Below are positions 1 to 46,440 of a stretch of 64,000 bases of DNA, one piece after another; the first letter of the stretch is position 1; each line of letters opens with the position of its first letter. A program made the translations under genes and the position numbers. The notes beneath the pieces were generated by a model, which had not been told where the DNA came from, searched no databases, and was given only the letters and a program-made list of their open reading frames with translations. The DNA is from Gonocerus acuteangulatus (Eukaryota; Arthropoda; Insecta; Hemiptera; Coreidae), in assembly GCA_946811695.1 (NCBI GenBank), contig OX328128.1, positions 25,576,701 to 25,640,700 of the forward strand, given 5' to 3'.

Positions 1-149
1 CTTTTTAGTAGTCTAACTATTCCAAGTTCTAGATTGTTAGTATTCCATGCTAACAACAAACCACCCTCGAAATTATTTCCTGTGCATGTCCCCCTTATCC
101 TTTTTTTTAATATCAAAAAGATTTTATTTACTGACTTATGTATATGCTT

Positions 150-340
150 TTCGTATCGTGGGCGAAATATACACTCAGGTAACTCTTCTAAGACAGCAGT
201 TTCTCATGCGGGGGATGGTGGGTTCGATTCCGAACGGCGGAAGGAATTTTCTCATCTCACGGTTCGATGAGAAAATTCCTCGCTGCCCCTTTGATGTCGA
301 CGCTAATGGCCCAAATGTCGATGCGCCGTAAAAAAAATAT
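150..340 (+). mobile_element. diverged tRNA-derived SINE, 5' part decayed
   Basis: A tRNA-like B box (GGTTCGATTCC) lies near 212. It is followed by the family body (GGAATTTTCTCATCTCA...GAGAAAATTCCT) and the tail GACGCTAATGGCCC..GATGCGCCGTAAAAAA. It matches the better-preserved copy at 13393-13590. The A-box half is not recognisable. Confidence 0.75.
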
Positions 341-485
341 ATTATTTTATTCTAGTGAAAATTCGCAAACATCACGCAATCCGCTAGGTATGTTTATGGT
401 CTTCACCGCGCCTTCCAGTATTTCATTTATTTCTTAATAAATTATTTCACCATGAAACTTATGTTCTATTCGTTTTGTGTTCTAG

Positions 486-34805
<34,320 letters not shown>

Positions 34806-35877
34806 ACCCATTGTGTGTATCTAAAAACATTCCTAGTATCCATTATAATAAATAATTAGTTTATCTCGTATATTTTACTGATGAAAATTCAAAGAACAAA
34901 ATTCTTTGGACTTTCACGAAAGACTTACATGTCAGCAAGATTTTTCTCAGAAGGCACATTGCTCTCAGTTCTCAATTTCAGTAATCCCGCAATGGCCAAA
35001 GATTTGCCTGTGATTCCAGATCTACCATCATTATCAATACCAACTCAGAATAAGGACGTTATTCTTATATAAATGACAGCAAAACTAACTTTGGATACAG
35101 AAAAGTACCCCAGAAATAGACGAAGATCATACTTTATTGGACCCATTGGACCAATAATAATAAAATTAATCAACATCTCAAACGAAGACAAAAAAAGTCT
35201 TTAACATCCATAATTTCTCGTAAAAGAAGGCTTCCCTCAAGGTTAGCAACGCTTTGCACGGGTTAAAAATATTTACATGTTCCTTAATGTTGTCAGGTAC
35301 TCGATAAAAATTCAATACTTCTTGATCATCAAAAGATTCAAAGTATTTAAGTTTGATACCAGTAGACTATTAAAAGCAGTCCATAAATGTAACATAAAAA
35401 CACAAGACCATTATGTTTTTTTTTATTGTATTATATGTACAGAATATGTTACATCAAAATCTTTATGATTTAAAATTTTTGAATATTAACGAATTGAGAA
35501 GTAATATTCTTTTATAGATTAAGACGAAAACGTGAAATAATCTGAGCCTAAAATGAATAATTTCCTACTTAATTTCCTACATATATTACGGAATTTTAGA
35601 CATTTTGTAAGACTATTTTATTTCACAATTTTCGGAAGTAAAATTGCATTTTCTAGAAATAGTTAATTTACTTTGAAGATTATATGTTGTTGTTAAAAAA
35701 ATTCCATCGAGTACTCTGCGAACAATTTATAAGATTCCGAATAATAATTGAGACATGAGAAACCAATTTACTTTACAATATTCGTTTTTGTTACATTTTA
35801 CATAAAATATGTAAAATTTATATTTATATCTTAAATTATTTGGACTAGTATAGAATACCATTTAACAATCCATTTTA

Positions 35878-35944
<67 letters not shown>

Positions 35945-36665
35945 ACTTTTATTTCGTACCTTGTGATCGGTGGATGGTCTTTGGATTTTTGATCTCTATT
36001 GTCATTCTATACTAGTTTTATTTTTATTAAATGTTATCAGTTCTCCTATTGGTTACTTGTTTTTTGTTTTGACAAGTTAAATTAATTATAAAGTTTTTTA
36101 TTATTATAAAATATATATATACATATATTAGACATATTTATACGTATACGGATAAGACGTAAAATAAATTACTAAAGTGTTTTAACTGAACACCGAATTT
36201 AATTTGTTAAACTTTGTAAATGTGTATAATAAAAAAAATGATATATATATATAAATATGTATTTATACCCTTGTATGACTGATGTAAGTAAAACCCTCCG
36301 TAAATGTATTGTGAATGACCAATTATGGTTATAATGTTAATTGTGTGTTCCAAAATTTATACCAAAGATGAATGTCGCTTAAGAGGACAAATATACACTG
36401 TTACACAAATATACAGAACAGTGTAAAAAAAAGAAACCTCTTTAGACTTGTTAGAAGTTTCCCTGTTTGTTTTATTTTATAGATTGTGATTATCGGTTAA
36501 TTTACAAATCACTGTGAATAGTTTTTATATATGTATGTTCATTGTTAAAATGTATATTTCATGGAAAATGTATTGAAATATATAAATGGCTATATAGATC
36601 TTTACATAATGCTAAAATATATGTGTATATGTGATGTAAATAAACTTATACCAAATGTTAGTTTA
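34806..36665 (+). other. dve: candidate dve 3' untranslated region
   Basis: After the stop codon comes about 1.9 kb of AT-rich DNA with no recognisable transposon and only one long (TA)n tract at 35880-35938. This contrasts sharply with the repeat-packed introns. AATAAA occurs near 34846 and at 36639-36644, the latter followed by a T-rich stretch. I infer a long 3' UTR ending near 36665. The shorter alternative ending near 34870 cannot be excluded, and transcript evidence is absent. Confidence 0.4.
35880..35938. repeat. (TA)n microsatellite in the candidate 3' UTR
   Basis: A pure TA run of about 58 bases, ending TGTGTGTA. Confidence 0.97.
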
Positions 36666-36881
36666 ATTTTTTTTATTTTAAAATTTCATTTGGATGGGGT
36701 TCTCCAAATTTGGCCTAACAGAAGTGAAGACATCGGCCGCATGACCGAAAATTGATTTTGGCGCGAAATTAAATTCTTATTTTGGCGGGATTTGTATTTT
36801 TTTTCTAGATAAATGGCAGGAATCCTGGTGCAACACGACTTCCAACAATCTTCGAGAAATCAAGCACACTGTACAGGAATG

Positions 36882-37113
36882 GCCATCCAGTAAAAGGTCA
36901 AATAGACGGGAAGATGTCGTTTTATGCCGTTTCAGGATTGCCATCCAGTAAAAGGTCAAATAGACGGGAAGATGTCGTTTTATGCCGTTTCAGGATTGCC
37001 ATCCAGTAAAAGGTCAAATAGACGGGAAGATGTCGTTTTATGCCGTTTCAGGATTGCCATCCAGTAAAAGGTCAAATAGACGGGAAGATGTCGTTTTATG
37101 CCGTTTCAGGATT
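36882..37113. repeat. 58-bp tandem repeat, four copies
   Basis: A unit starting GCCATCCAGTAAAAGGTCAA and ending CGTTTCAGGATT begins at 36882, 36940, 36998 and 37056. The copies are essentially identical, implying recent amplification. Confidence 0.97.
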
Positions 37114-37238
37114 GGCCATTCACGACTGACACATTCCTACATAATGTCAAAACAGAACAGACCTAGATCTAAGTACTGCAATACTCAGCTATCAATAAAG
37201 CACATACTGACAATGTTTAGACACAGGACACATTTTAA

Positions 37239-37399
37239 CCTTTAAGTACTGACGTATGGTCCCTGGGACCTTATGGTGGGTATTTCTAGAAATCGCCCCT
37301 AGTAGTTACCTTTTGATTGCACACATTCAATGAATATATAATTTATTTCAAAATTCAGTAAACAAAAGGTCCCAGGGACCTTACCTCAGTACTTAAAGG
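37239..37399. mobile_element. piggyBac-type MITE
   Basis: 161 bp flanked by TTAA on both sides (37235-37238, 37400-37403). The inverted ends are CCTTTAAGTACTGA and TCAGTACTTAAAGG, with subterminal GGTCCCTGGGACC and GGTCCCAGGGACC. TTAA target sites and CC..GG ends are typical of piggyBac elements. There is no coding capacity. Confidence 0.85.
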
Positions 37400-38727
37400 T
37401 TAAATTACCCTAAAAGTTCACCGACTTACTTTCCCATGGAAGCCAGTACATCTATGAACTTATTAAATCTCTATTACATACACATTTATACAAAAATATT
37501 TGAAAAAGAAAACAAGAGTCATTTAGTGCAAATGATTTTTTGTTAATTCACCCAACAAAAAGATACTCTCTTTTTGTTGGGACAGAACAGAACATACAGC
37601 CACATATAATTCGACACTAACACTCAATAAATGGTAGAAAGAGGCTTTTGAAACATAACCAAAACGAATTTTATTCCTAAATGATTAAGGAAAAATATAT
37701 AGTTTTATCACCAAATGGTATACAAAAAAATAAAAATAGAAATAAAATATTCCAGATGAACAAAAACGGTTATTATTGACGATGTTTAATTACTTACCTT
37801 TGGTGGTAATATTTATGACCATTCTTTAGTAAACAGTCAATAGCTGTGTATTCTTTTGATGGATGTTCCATTTTCAAAAATTTGAAGACATTAGTTGGGG
37901 GGAATGGCATTTGTCGCATTCATCTCTAAGGCTACGTTCATGGTGAGGATTCATTCTGCGATGCTATCTTGGCTACATGGATGAGCGCTTCCTCGCGATT
38001 TACCTCGATGTATTCTACATAGATTGTTCATGCTGACTCACCATCGATATATACACCTACTTGCTGCCAATGACACTCCCCGAATAAAGATCTACCTGTG
38101 TACCAAGTTACGTTAAAATCGGTCAAACGGTGTGAATTTGTATATATATGTCAAGTAATTCGTAAAACAGCCGACACAGGCCAGCACCACAGCCTGCGAG
38201 TAGAAAGGCCAGCACTCCTTAGTTAGACAATGACTGTTGAAATAAACTGCATTACATGATTATAGAATGATGTAAAGCCATCAATGAGTTTCAGTTATTC
38301 TAATTATGAACTACATCAATCAGGCGCGCGGTGTACAAAGTGCCCACTAATGTGTGAGGAAGGGTTAGGAGAATTAACCCTTTCGGACCAACTCGGCATC
38401 CAGGCCAGAAAACGAAGCCTGGGGTACTTAGTAAAACAGCGTACCTGATTTAAGGTTAAGACCATTTTTTAAATTATATATATAAATTTCAGAGATAAGG
38501 AATAAGAAAAGAGTAAAATCATCTATTTTGATATACCAATTGACAACTAAGAAACATAGCAGATCATAAAACACACAAGCATGTGTGCTTGTAAGCCCAT
38601 AATTAATTAACTACTTCCAAGTAATAATTGAAGAACGTTCAGCAATAAGGAGGCATCTTCTTTTTTTCACATTTTTGGCAAATAAAAAAAAGTTTTATAA
38701 TTCAGTTTCTTGATATTTTTTTTAAAT

Positions 38728-38864
38728 TTTAGCGCGGTTCCTCCCTCGCCCATAGGGAGGAACCCCGCTTATAAGGTTGATACAATGAAACAATCCGGAA
38801 GTGCCGACTAGAAAATTTCGCGTTTCAGAACCCCTAGAAACCGAAAATAACGGTGGTTCAAATT

Positions 38865-38938
<74 letters not shown>

Positions 38939-40320
38939 CCTGTTCGCTCTCTAGGTAGAAGACGAATGGTCCGATTGTGATGAAATTTGGTACAAAAATC
39001 CGTCGTCTAATTTGAAAGGTCAAGTTCGTTAGCCAGCAGAATCCTCCCACTGGAAGATGGCGTTTGGGGCGAAATTCGCGCAAAAAAAATCGTAACGCTT
39101 ACGTTTTTGAGTTCATAAGCTTGTAAGTACTCGTTTTATAGGCGTCTTGGGCTAGGAAAACGAATGAAACCATTTTCAAGGCGATAGCATTAACCGTTTT
39201 CGAGAAAATTGGAAAAATAGTTTTTGAATACCGTTTTTGGTTTGGGTACTTGGAAACATGGGATTCAAATGAAACATTTTCTGCATGTTCTACTTTCATT
39301 AAAACTAATATGTTGAAATTTTTGTTACGTTTGGAGTTTAGGAAGGGTTAGAATAAAATATTTTATTAACAGACATAAAAAGTTTTGGTAACTTTGTATA
39401 CGTTCCTTAATATCTCGAATATGGTTGAGAATCTTGGGAAACGGAAGATGACCATTAGAAAGCTCACTTAATGCTCTTAAAAAATGGTTCTGATGAAAGT
39501 TTTGATTAGGCGATGTCAATCGGAGAAATAAGTGCTTAAAACTTTAAAGTAATTGATTTCGCTTATTCGAACTGTTCTTTTTGTCTTTGATTTTGGTACT
39601 TAGAATTATGGGATTCAGTTGAAACATTTTCTGCATGTTCGAATTGTATCAAGACTATTATGTTGAAATTTTAGTTACGTTTGGAGTAAAGGAAGGGTTA
39701 GAATAAAATATTTTATTAATTGACAAGAAAAGTTTTGGTAACCTTTTATACTTTCGTTAGTATCTCAAAAACCGTTGACAATCTTGGGAAGCGAAAGGTT
39801 ACCATTCAAAAGCTTACTAAATGGTCTACAAAAAAGGTTCTAAAGAAAGTTTTGAATAAGCGATGTCAATCGAATAAATAAGTGTTTAAACTTTGAAGTA
39901 ATTGATTTCGTTTATTCGAACGGTTCTTTTTGTCTTTGATTTTGGTACTTCTTATTATTGATTTCAGTTGAAACATTTTCTGCATGTTCTAATTTCATCA
40001 AAACTAGTATGCTGAAAATTTACTTACGTTTGGAGTTAAGGAAGGGTTAAATTAAAATAATTAATTAATAGAGATGAAAAGCTTTGGAAACTTCGTATAC
40101 TTTCCTTAATATCTCGAAAACGGTTGAGAATCTTGGTAAACGGATGGTTTCCATTCGAAAGCTTACTAAATGCTCTAGAAAACAGGTTCTGAAGAAAGTT
40201 TTGATTAGGCGATGTCAAACGGAGAAATAAGTGCATATAACTTAGAAGTTTGATAAACGATAATTGATTTCGTTTATTTATACGGTTCTGTTTGTCTGTT
40301 TTTATTTCTTGTTATTTTGT
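38728..40320 (-). mobile_element. HINE/Helentron-like non-autonomous element, copy 4 (longest)
   Basis: It opens with the hairpin AGCGCGGTTCCTCCCTCGCC..ATAGGGAGGAACC, then GGAAGTGCCGACTAG, a TA tract (38873-38935) and the conserved GCGCAAAAAAAATCGTAACG block. Three tandem modules of about 351 bp follow, each containing GAAACATTTTCTGCATGTTC (about 39270, 39622, 39972) and GGCGATGTCAATCGGAGAAA-type sequence. Fixed hairpin end, microsatellite and tandem core resemble DINE/HINE elements. No protein is encoded. Confidence 0.72.
38873..38935. repeat. (TA)n microsatellite inside HINE-like copy 4
   Basis: A TA run of about 60 bases at the position homologous to the TA runs of copies 1 and 2. Confidence 0.97.
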
Positions 40321-40910
40321 TATTGCTTCTAGGAGGAGGATGTATTTCTCAATAAAACAGGGGAATAAATACAAATTCTTTGAACCTCTATCAGAACTGA
40401 AAACGTAAATATTCTCTGTGTAGAGTCAGTCCGGGTCGAGGTAGTAGGCCGGTTCAGGTAGGCTTTTATTGCACTTCATAAATCAAGATTCATTGTTCTC
40501 ATCAAGCATTCTAGGACAGCTGACAGTTACCTTTACCTGTAGGAAGTCATGCAGCCAAATTCTATACTAGAAATATAATTATATTTTGTGGGTGAATGTG
40601 GCCGTAGTTCAATAAAAAATAACACTACTTTCTCATTTTCATGTACAATTTTATTTTATTGCATTTAAAAGTAAAATGGATATGTTTGCACTGCAAGTAA
40701 AGTAAATTAGAAATATATTCGTAGAAGAGTCTTCGTAGACCGAAACTTGGGACGGCAGAAAGATTAATTTCTGCTTAGGATAGTTTCATCCCTAGCCGAA
40801 AATCATGTTTTTTTTTTTCATATTTGTTTACATTAGGAATGATCCAAACAAAGTAATAACTGTTTCTATTCTAAGACTACAAAATAACACTAGGGATATG
40901 AATGGAACCG

Positions 40911-40946
40911 CGCTAAGATGACGCAGTTCCTGCGAGTCGGACTTTT
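40911..40946 (+). repeat. border motif of the second HINE-like family
   Basis: It reads ACCGCGCTAAGATGACGCAG then TTCCTGCGAGTCGGAC and poly(T), as at 2405-2445. The rest of the element is not recognisable here. Confidence 0.65.
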
Positions 40947-40997
40947 TTATCATAAAAGTAAGTCAATAAGCACTACCTTGATTATAGTGGTGTGTGG

Positions 40998-41029
<32 letters not shown>

Positions 41030-41585
41030 AACATTTTATCTGTCTGTGTAATCTATTTTCATCTGGCACAAAAAGATAGTTTAATTTGTCGCTAGATGAA
41101 TGATATCTGCTTCCTTGAGGAACTCCTTCCCGACAGAAATCACATAAAGAAATATTTAAATTGATAACACCAAAGTAAGCATTAATTTAATTTTACTATT
41201 ACTGTGTTCCTCGGCATTATTTTTTTTTTTTTAAATATTCCTTTATTTGCATTAACAATTATTCGACTTGTTAATTAATTTTTATAAAATAAAAATAATT
41301 TCCGGTAGCTCATTATTTAATCTTGTTCTACTGCGCTACTGCGGAGTGCACCCCCCCCCCCCCTCGTTATTTATTTTATTTTTGTTTTTCTCTTTTGACG
41401 GCTATGACGAATACGGAGATGAGACACAATATGACAAAGGGTTCAAAGTAAACACCGGAGGCACGGAATGCTCACGCATTAACACTCACGGCCATTGGGC
41501 ATCCTTATTTCATTTTGTTCTGTGGTACGTCCCAACTTCTACTCCTCACTAGTTACGTACAATAACTAATCTAACGATTTTCGCA

Positions 41586-41587
<2 letters not shown>

Positions 41588-41643
<56 letters not shown>
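41588..41643. repeat. (TA)n microsatellite
   Basis: A TA run of about 55 bases. A shorter one lies at 41005-41029. Confidence 0.97.
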
Positions 41644-41645
<2 letters not shown>

Positions 41646-41890
41646 GTGCTGGCCCGACAAACGCCTTATACATTATTTCTAGTGATTATTTTGGTTGTAA
41701 ATAAAAAATATCTTACTAATTGTAAGTATGTGGGGAAGTGGTCTATGACTAAAAGAGGAATAGAGCACTGACGGCCTATGAAAATAACAGAACACCAAAC
41801 TTCCATTTTTTTTTTTTAATTCATTGTACTTTTTTTTTTACCGTAAATAATATATTTGAAAGCATGTCTCTATCACTGATTATGACAAAA

Positions 41891-41893
<3 letters not shown>

Positions 41894-41957
<64 letters not shown>
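41894..41957. repeat. (TA)n microsatellite abutting the Helitron remnant
   Basis: A TA run of about 64 bases immediately downstream (minus strand) of the helicase stop codon. Confidence 0.97.
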
Positions 41958-41961
<4 letters not shown>

Positions 41962-42330
41962 TCTCTTAGTGCAATGGCGTCTAAGATATTTTTGGCTAGT
42001 CCATCTTTAGCCAACACAAAAAAAAAAAAATGGATGGTTTACCCAAGCGAGAACGTGTCACGAATAATTGTCTGTGTAAAAACCACGGTATGCCCAAATC
42101 GCCATCTTTAAGCCACAAACAGACATCGTTCGGCCTTGCGACTTATTGATTGCCATGGTGAATGTCAATCTCATGGGAAATTGAACGCGTTTGAATTTAA
42201 TTGGCACATCTGTGGTAATAATAATGGCCGAAAACGGTGTAGTTAGTGATAGAATGCTTATTGTGTGAGAAAGGCTGGAGGCCGGCTTCGTTCTCATCCT
42301 TACTCCGTGGGGGAGAAGTGACACCGGTAG
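41958..42330 (-). pseudogene. Helitron Rep/helicase C-terminal remnant
   Basis: On the minus strand 42240 to 42090 encodes VPIKFKRVQFPMRLTFTM, then AINKSQGRTMSVCGLKM, the PIF1-type helicase C-terminal motifs of Helitrons. After one frameshift it continues DLGIPWFLHRQLFVTRSRLG. After a second slip at a 13-base homopolymer it continues VLAKDGLAKNILDAIALRD and stops at 41958-41960. These match the conserved end of Helitron proteins. The Rep domain and N-terminal helicase are absent, so it is a decayed 3' fragment. Confidence 0.85.
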
Positions 42331-42333
42331 ACG

Positions 42334-42335
<2 letters not shown>

Positions 42336-42374
<39 letters not shown>
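42336..42374. repeat. (TA)n microsatellite
   Basis: A TA run of about 38 bases just upstream (minus strand) of the Helitron remnant. Confidence 0.95.
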
Positions 42375-42377
<3 letters not shown>

Positions 42378-42984
42378 CAGAGAATAGAAATCCAGGATGG
42401 ATCAGTCCAACTGAACAGAGTTTTAAGCGAGGTTTCCTAGAAAAGAAAATCGTATAATTAAGGTTTTTGAAGAAGCACAACTCTAGATAGATATAGCTTC
42501 TAAAAAGACAAGGGTGTATCTTTTCTCCGTTTCCATAACCTTGTTGTATTTTTTCTTATACAGATGATAATTCCTAGCCAGCCCTCTCAGACATATTTCG
42601 GATAATGAGAATAATCCGATTCCGGCCAATTAAATATCTGAATCAGTCCGGGGGCTTATTTTTCCCCCGTTTTTGTTTCGTCCGAGGATTTTCTCAGAAT
42701 GAGTTATGATTGCCGGCCATTATATCTCAACATTATTTACTCCAGTATATTCTTGTTTGTATTGTATAAAATTGAAAGATGGTAATTCTTATATTTTTAT
42801 ATTATATAGGATCGTTCAGAATGTACTTGCGGTTTTCTGAGAAATAAATAGGGTAAATAAAACACGATTTAGCATTTTAATCCATTTTTTCTTCACTATC
42901 TACAAAATTTCACCATCTTACTAGTAGCTTATAATATTAATTGCTGTAGAAAGATTCAGGTTTTGATGTAAACAAACGTAATAG

Positions 42985-43434
42985 TAAGAGAAGATGGTGA
43001 AAAGTGTCCCAGGATTTCGAAGTTTGACCACTTGAAAGGTAACCTAAAAATAAACTGTCATGCAAATACTTAGCCTTTTGGAGGTCATATTAGTCGCACA
43101 ATATTTTATTTTTTTAGGCCTAATTCACCCAAACACACTCAAAAACCCCTTCAAAATGTTTTTTTCATAGTACTTATTTATAACGCAATTTTTTAATTTC
43201 AAAAGTTTGATTATGTTTGGGTGAATTAGGCAGTTTCTATTTTTGAGCATGCTCGGCTCCGAAAATGTTTTGTTTTTTCACCTCAGCATTCGAAAGTATG
43301 GGAAAAAGTATTCGAAAAAATGCTATTTACAAGTTAGCCAAAAAATATTCTTATATTTAAATAATCCATTTAAAAATTAAAATTCTTCAGAAATCCATTT
43401 CGCGGGGGGCGCAATTTTCACCATCTTATCTTAA
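42985..43434. mobile_element. TIR element with AAGATGGTGAAAA ends
   Basis: The left TAAGAGAAGATGGTGAAAA is mirrored by the right TTTTCACCATCTTATCTTA. Inside, TTAGGCCTAATTCACCCAAA (about 43114) is mirrored by TTTGGGTGAATTAGGC (about 43216). No coding capacity. Confidence 0.6.
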
Positions 43435-43786
43435 TATAGCCTTCGAAAGTTTATTTATCTTTTCCTGTTTAGAATTTAACTTTTTCCCTTGTAAAAAATA
43501 TGTAAAGCCCGGAATATGTGAAAATATTTTTGGGCAATGTCCGAGGTGTAAGCAGGATGCGGCATAAGCTCTCCAATAAATTCAATAATCAACTAATTTT
43601 AGTTTTACACCGAAGGTACAAAACTAAACATTTTCACCGAATAATATCAAAAACTTTATTTCTCCCCTACATGTTTCGCACACTTTTGGTGCCTCTACAG
43701 GGGAAAAAGATGAAAATATAAAAATGTACAGCCTCACCTTGAGGAGTAGAACCTTCTACTAATAGAGTCACGCCCAGATCGTGTTT

Positions 43787-43880
43787 GGTCTGAAAGAATC
43801 CAATATGGTGAAAAATGGTCAGCTGATCGATAGTTATCGATCAGCTGACCATTTTCCACCATATTGGATTCTTTCAGACC
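43787..43880. repeat. near-perfect 94-bp palindrome
   Basis: GGTCTGAAAGAATCCAATAT..GGTCAGCTGATCGATA is followed at once by its reverse complement, with essentially no loop and one mismatch. One arm is repeated, diverged, at 44006-44052 (GGTCTGAAAGAATTAAATAT, TTGTCAGCTGA), so it is probably a MITE end duplicated head to head. Confidence 0.85.
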
Positions 43881-44061
43881 AAGAACATTCTGAGCAGTCT
43901 ATCTGCAGTTTTGGTTTCATAAAACTAGTTTTTTGAAGGCGAGTAACTTTTTGCGGCCGAAGAATGTAACGTAAAACGATGTCTTAACGTAATAGTGTGC
44001 TGACTGGTCTGAAAGAATTAAATATAGTGGAAAATTGTCAGCTGAAGGAAAATCGATTTTC

Positions 44062-44333
44062 CATATATCGCACTAGAATTTCTAAAAGTGACACGACTCA
44101 AAAATTGTTTTTTTTTTTTTCACACCGTCATAGTTATGACTGGGAAAGACATGGTAAATATATCTTTATCAACCATCAAAACTGTATGAACCTAACTTCA
44201 GAGCTTGTACACTAGAGGGCGCTTGTGTCAACCTTCGATTCTTAATTCTATGCCCCCTACATAGGTAAGAGTCACACATTTTCGGTTGTGTTTTATTTTG
44301 AGTTGTGTCACTTTAGAAATACTAGTGCGATAT
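44062..44333. mobile_element. ATATCGCACTAG MITE, most complete copy
   Basis: The left ATATCGCACTAGAATTTCTA, AAGTGACACGACTCAAAA and the right TTTTGAGTTGTGTCACTTTA, GAAATACTAGTGCGATAT are inverted repeats of about 38 bp. The interior contains TTATGACTGGGAAAGACATG and AACCATCAAAACTGTATG. No coding capacity. Confidence 0.82.
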
Positions 44334-45716
44334 GTAAAATTAATCTTCAGGAGAAATACAGTCTTATGAATTAAACACCCTCTTGTCCTTTATAATTAAA
44401 ACATACGTTTTATTGTTTTTCAAATAGTAAAATATTATTCAGAAACTTATAATTTTATTCGTTATTATAAGTTTGTTCGTCTAATGGAACGAAAGCTGCA
44501 GATAGACTGCTTAGAGGCATATTTATCAGATTTCAGATAACTGTATTGTCATATAAGACACACAGTTGGTTTTCCTAGTAGGATGTCGTATTGGGATGCT
44601 CTATAAGATTAATTAATTTTCTATGCCGTGATATGAAGTACTCTGACTAAATTAGCAATGCACCTGAGCGTAAAACAGAAGGATCTGGATATTATTTTAT
44701 AAACGACACAAGTCTGTGGCCAAAACAAATTCATGAGGTTTTTTACTGTTTCCCATGGACATTTGCAAAATAAAACCGAAAAAAATACTCGAAAAATTCC
44801 GTCGTGTCTAGTTTTTTCCAAACATTTTTTTTTTAAATACCTATCGCTTGTGCCACTATTCAGCGTTACACCTCGGTAGTTGCAGCCATGTTGTCAATAT
44901 TGTATACGTTTATTTTACTTTAATATTTTGTCATCTCACTACCGGGAATGATACAAAATGAAAGAAAAGGGGCAGGGTAAAAGGGGGTGGGATAGGATTG
45001 ATGAATGAAAGGCCTAAGGATGCCCAAAATCATGTTATAACGACTCGTCAAATTTATTCTAAATTTCTTTGTTCTTTGTGTTCAATAGAAGAATTTTGTA
45101 AGTAATAAAAATTACGGTGTATTTTCTACATTTTTGTGTTTTTTATGTGCTCACCTCTCATAAATTGGAAGATAAATTGTATGTGGTGGACAAATATGAC
45201 GAACGTTTTTCGATCAGCACATCCAAAACATATAATTCATCTAAAAGATACCATTCTGCGTAAAAATAACATTTTTTTGCAGATCTGTGATATTTAACTA
45301 ATCTCTAAAAATGTTATCTTTTTGCACATTATGGCATTTTTTACTATCATTAAGCCAATGAAATTACATAAAGCATTACAACTTTTCAAGGTTCAAATAA
45401 AATAACTTTACAGCCTGCAATTACTGAACTCGGCAATCCTGCAATGCACATATGTTTCGTTGGCTTCATATTGAGGAGCAGCCAAAAATAAATTTGAGAG
45501 TGCAATTAACTTGTATTTTAATAATTATAATCATAAATTAATTCGTGTAGCTTAATGACCGATGTCATATGAAAAATGATACCAAATATGCTCGATTTTT
45601 TTATACTATTTTTATTAACTACAAATACAGCTCAAACGATATAGCTTTTTAGGCCAAAAAAAAAAAAAAAAAATAGAAAAAACCACGAGAACAATTTTAT
45701 ATAGTTTATAACATTT

Positions 45717-46105
45717 CCCGAGTTAACTCGGGCTTCAATAAAGCAGCTATAAAAACCCGAAATAGCCAAATGTAATACAAAACTTTAGTCAATGTAATAA
45801 TCAGTAAAAAAGAGCTTAACTAAAAATATTACAGGCGATAGCATTGTAAAATATTCAGCGCCAGAGTTAACTCTTTCATAGCAAAATCTAAGCGGCATTT
45901 ATAATCGAAATTTCTTGGGCGCGATCTTTAAGCATATGTAGCTTTGTATGCCGGGGAAAAAATGATAATTTATTCGATAAAAAAAATCAAAATATTTTTT
46001 ATAGGTTATGACATTACCAAAGTTATCTCGGACTTCAATAAAGCAGCCATAAAAACACGAAATAGCCAAAAGTAATACAAAACTTTAGTCTAGGTAATAA
46101 TTTTT
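45717..46105. repeat. pair of about 88-bp direct repeats 301 bp apart
   Basis: TTCAATAAAGCAGC(T/C)ATAAAA and AATAGCCAAA(T/A)GTAATAC followed by AAAACTTTAGTC occur at 45735-45800 and 46036-46100. GAGTTAACTC words recur between and after them, suggesting a decayed two-unit tandem repeat. Confidence 0.7.
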
Positions 46106-46256
46106 TTTTTGTGCTTATTGATTATGAATTTACAACAATACATAAAATTCATTTCCAGTAAATTATAATAGTTAAGGTAAAAATCAAGTATATGCATATA
46201 TTTACTTCAGCGGCCGAGTTAACTCGTTTATAGGAAAATCTGTGAGATTAAGGAAC

Positions 46257-46440
46257 ATGAGGGTCTCCCCGTGTTTTATTGGTTAACGCTTTGTATTCTC
46301 ATGCGGGAGATGGTGGGTTCGAGTCCCGTCTGCAGAAGGGACTTTTCTAATTTCAGGGCGCGGTGAGAAAATTCCCAGCTGCACCATGGATATCGGCGCT
46401 AATGACCGATATGTCGGTAAGCCGTAAATAAATAAATAAA
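46257..46440 (+). mobile_element. tRNA-derived SINE, diverged copy
   Basis: The head GGGTCTCCCCGTGTTTTATTGG is degraded at box A, and the B box GGTTCGAGTCCC is intact. The body TTTCTAATTTCAGGG and tail TCGGCGCTAATGACCGATAT..AAGCCGTAAATAAATAAA follow. The tail repeats AAATA instead of pure poly(A). Confidence 0.75.

Larger units (their letters stand above)
36666..41957. other. repeat-rich 3' flank of dve, first part
   Basis: It holds the 58-bp repeat, the piggyBac MITE, HINE-like copy 4 and microsatellites at 38873, 41005, 41588 and 41894. A single AAAATCGGTCAAACGGTGTG module at about 38112 matches the tandem modules at 57390-57890. I see nothing recognisable in 37404-38090, 38160-38725, 40325-40900 or 41030-41580, apart from a poly(C) run at 41351. 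Confidence 0.75.

Noticed and set aside
452..485. Start of translation of dve at the ATG at 452
   Set aside because: An acceptor AG lies at 484-485, and the CMP/ULD domain of the family requires upstream exons; the codons before 486 are intronic.
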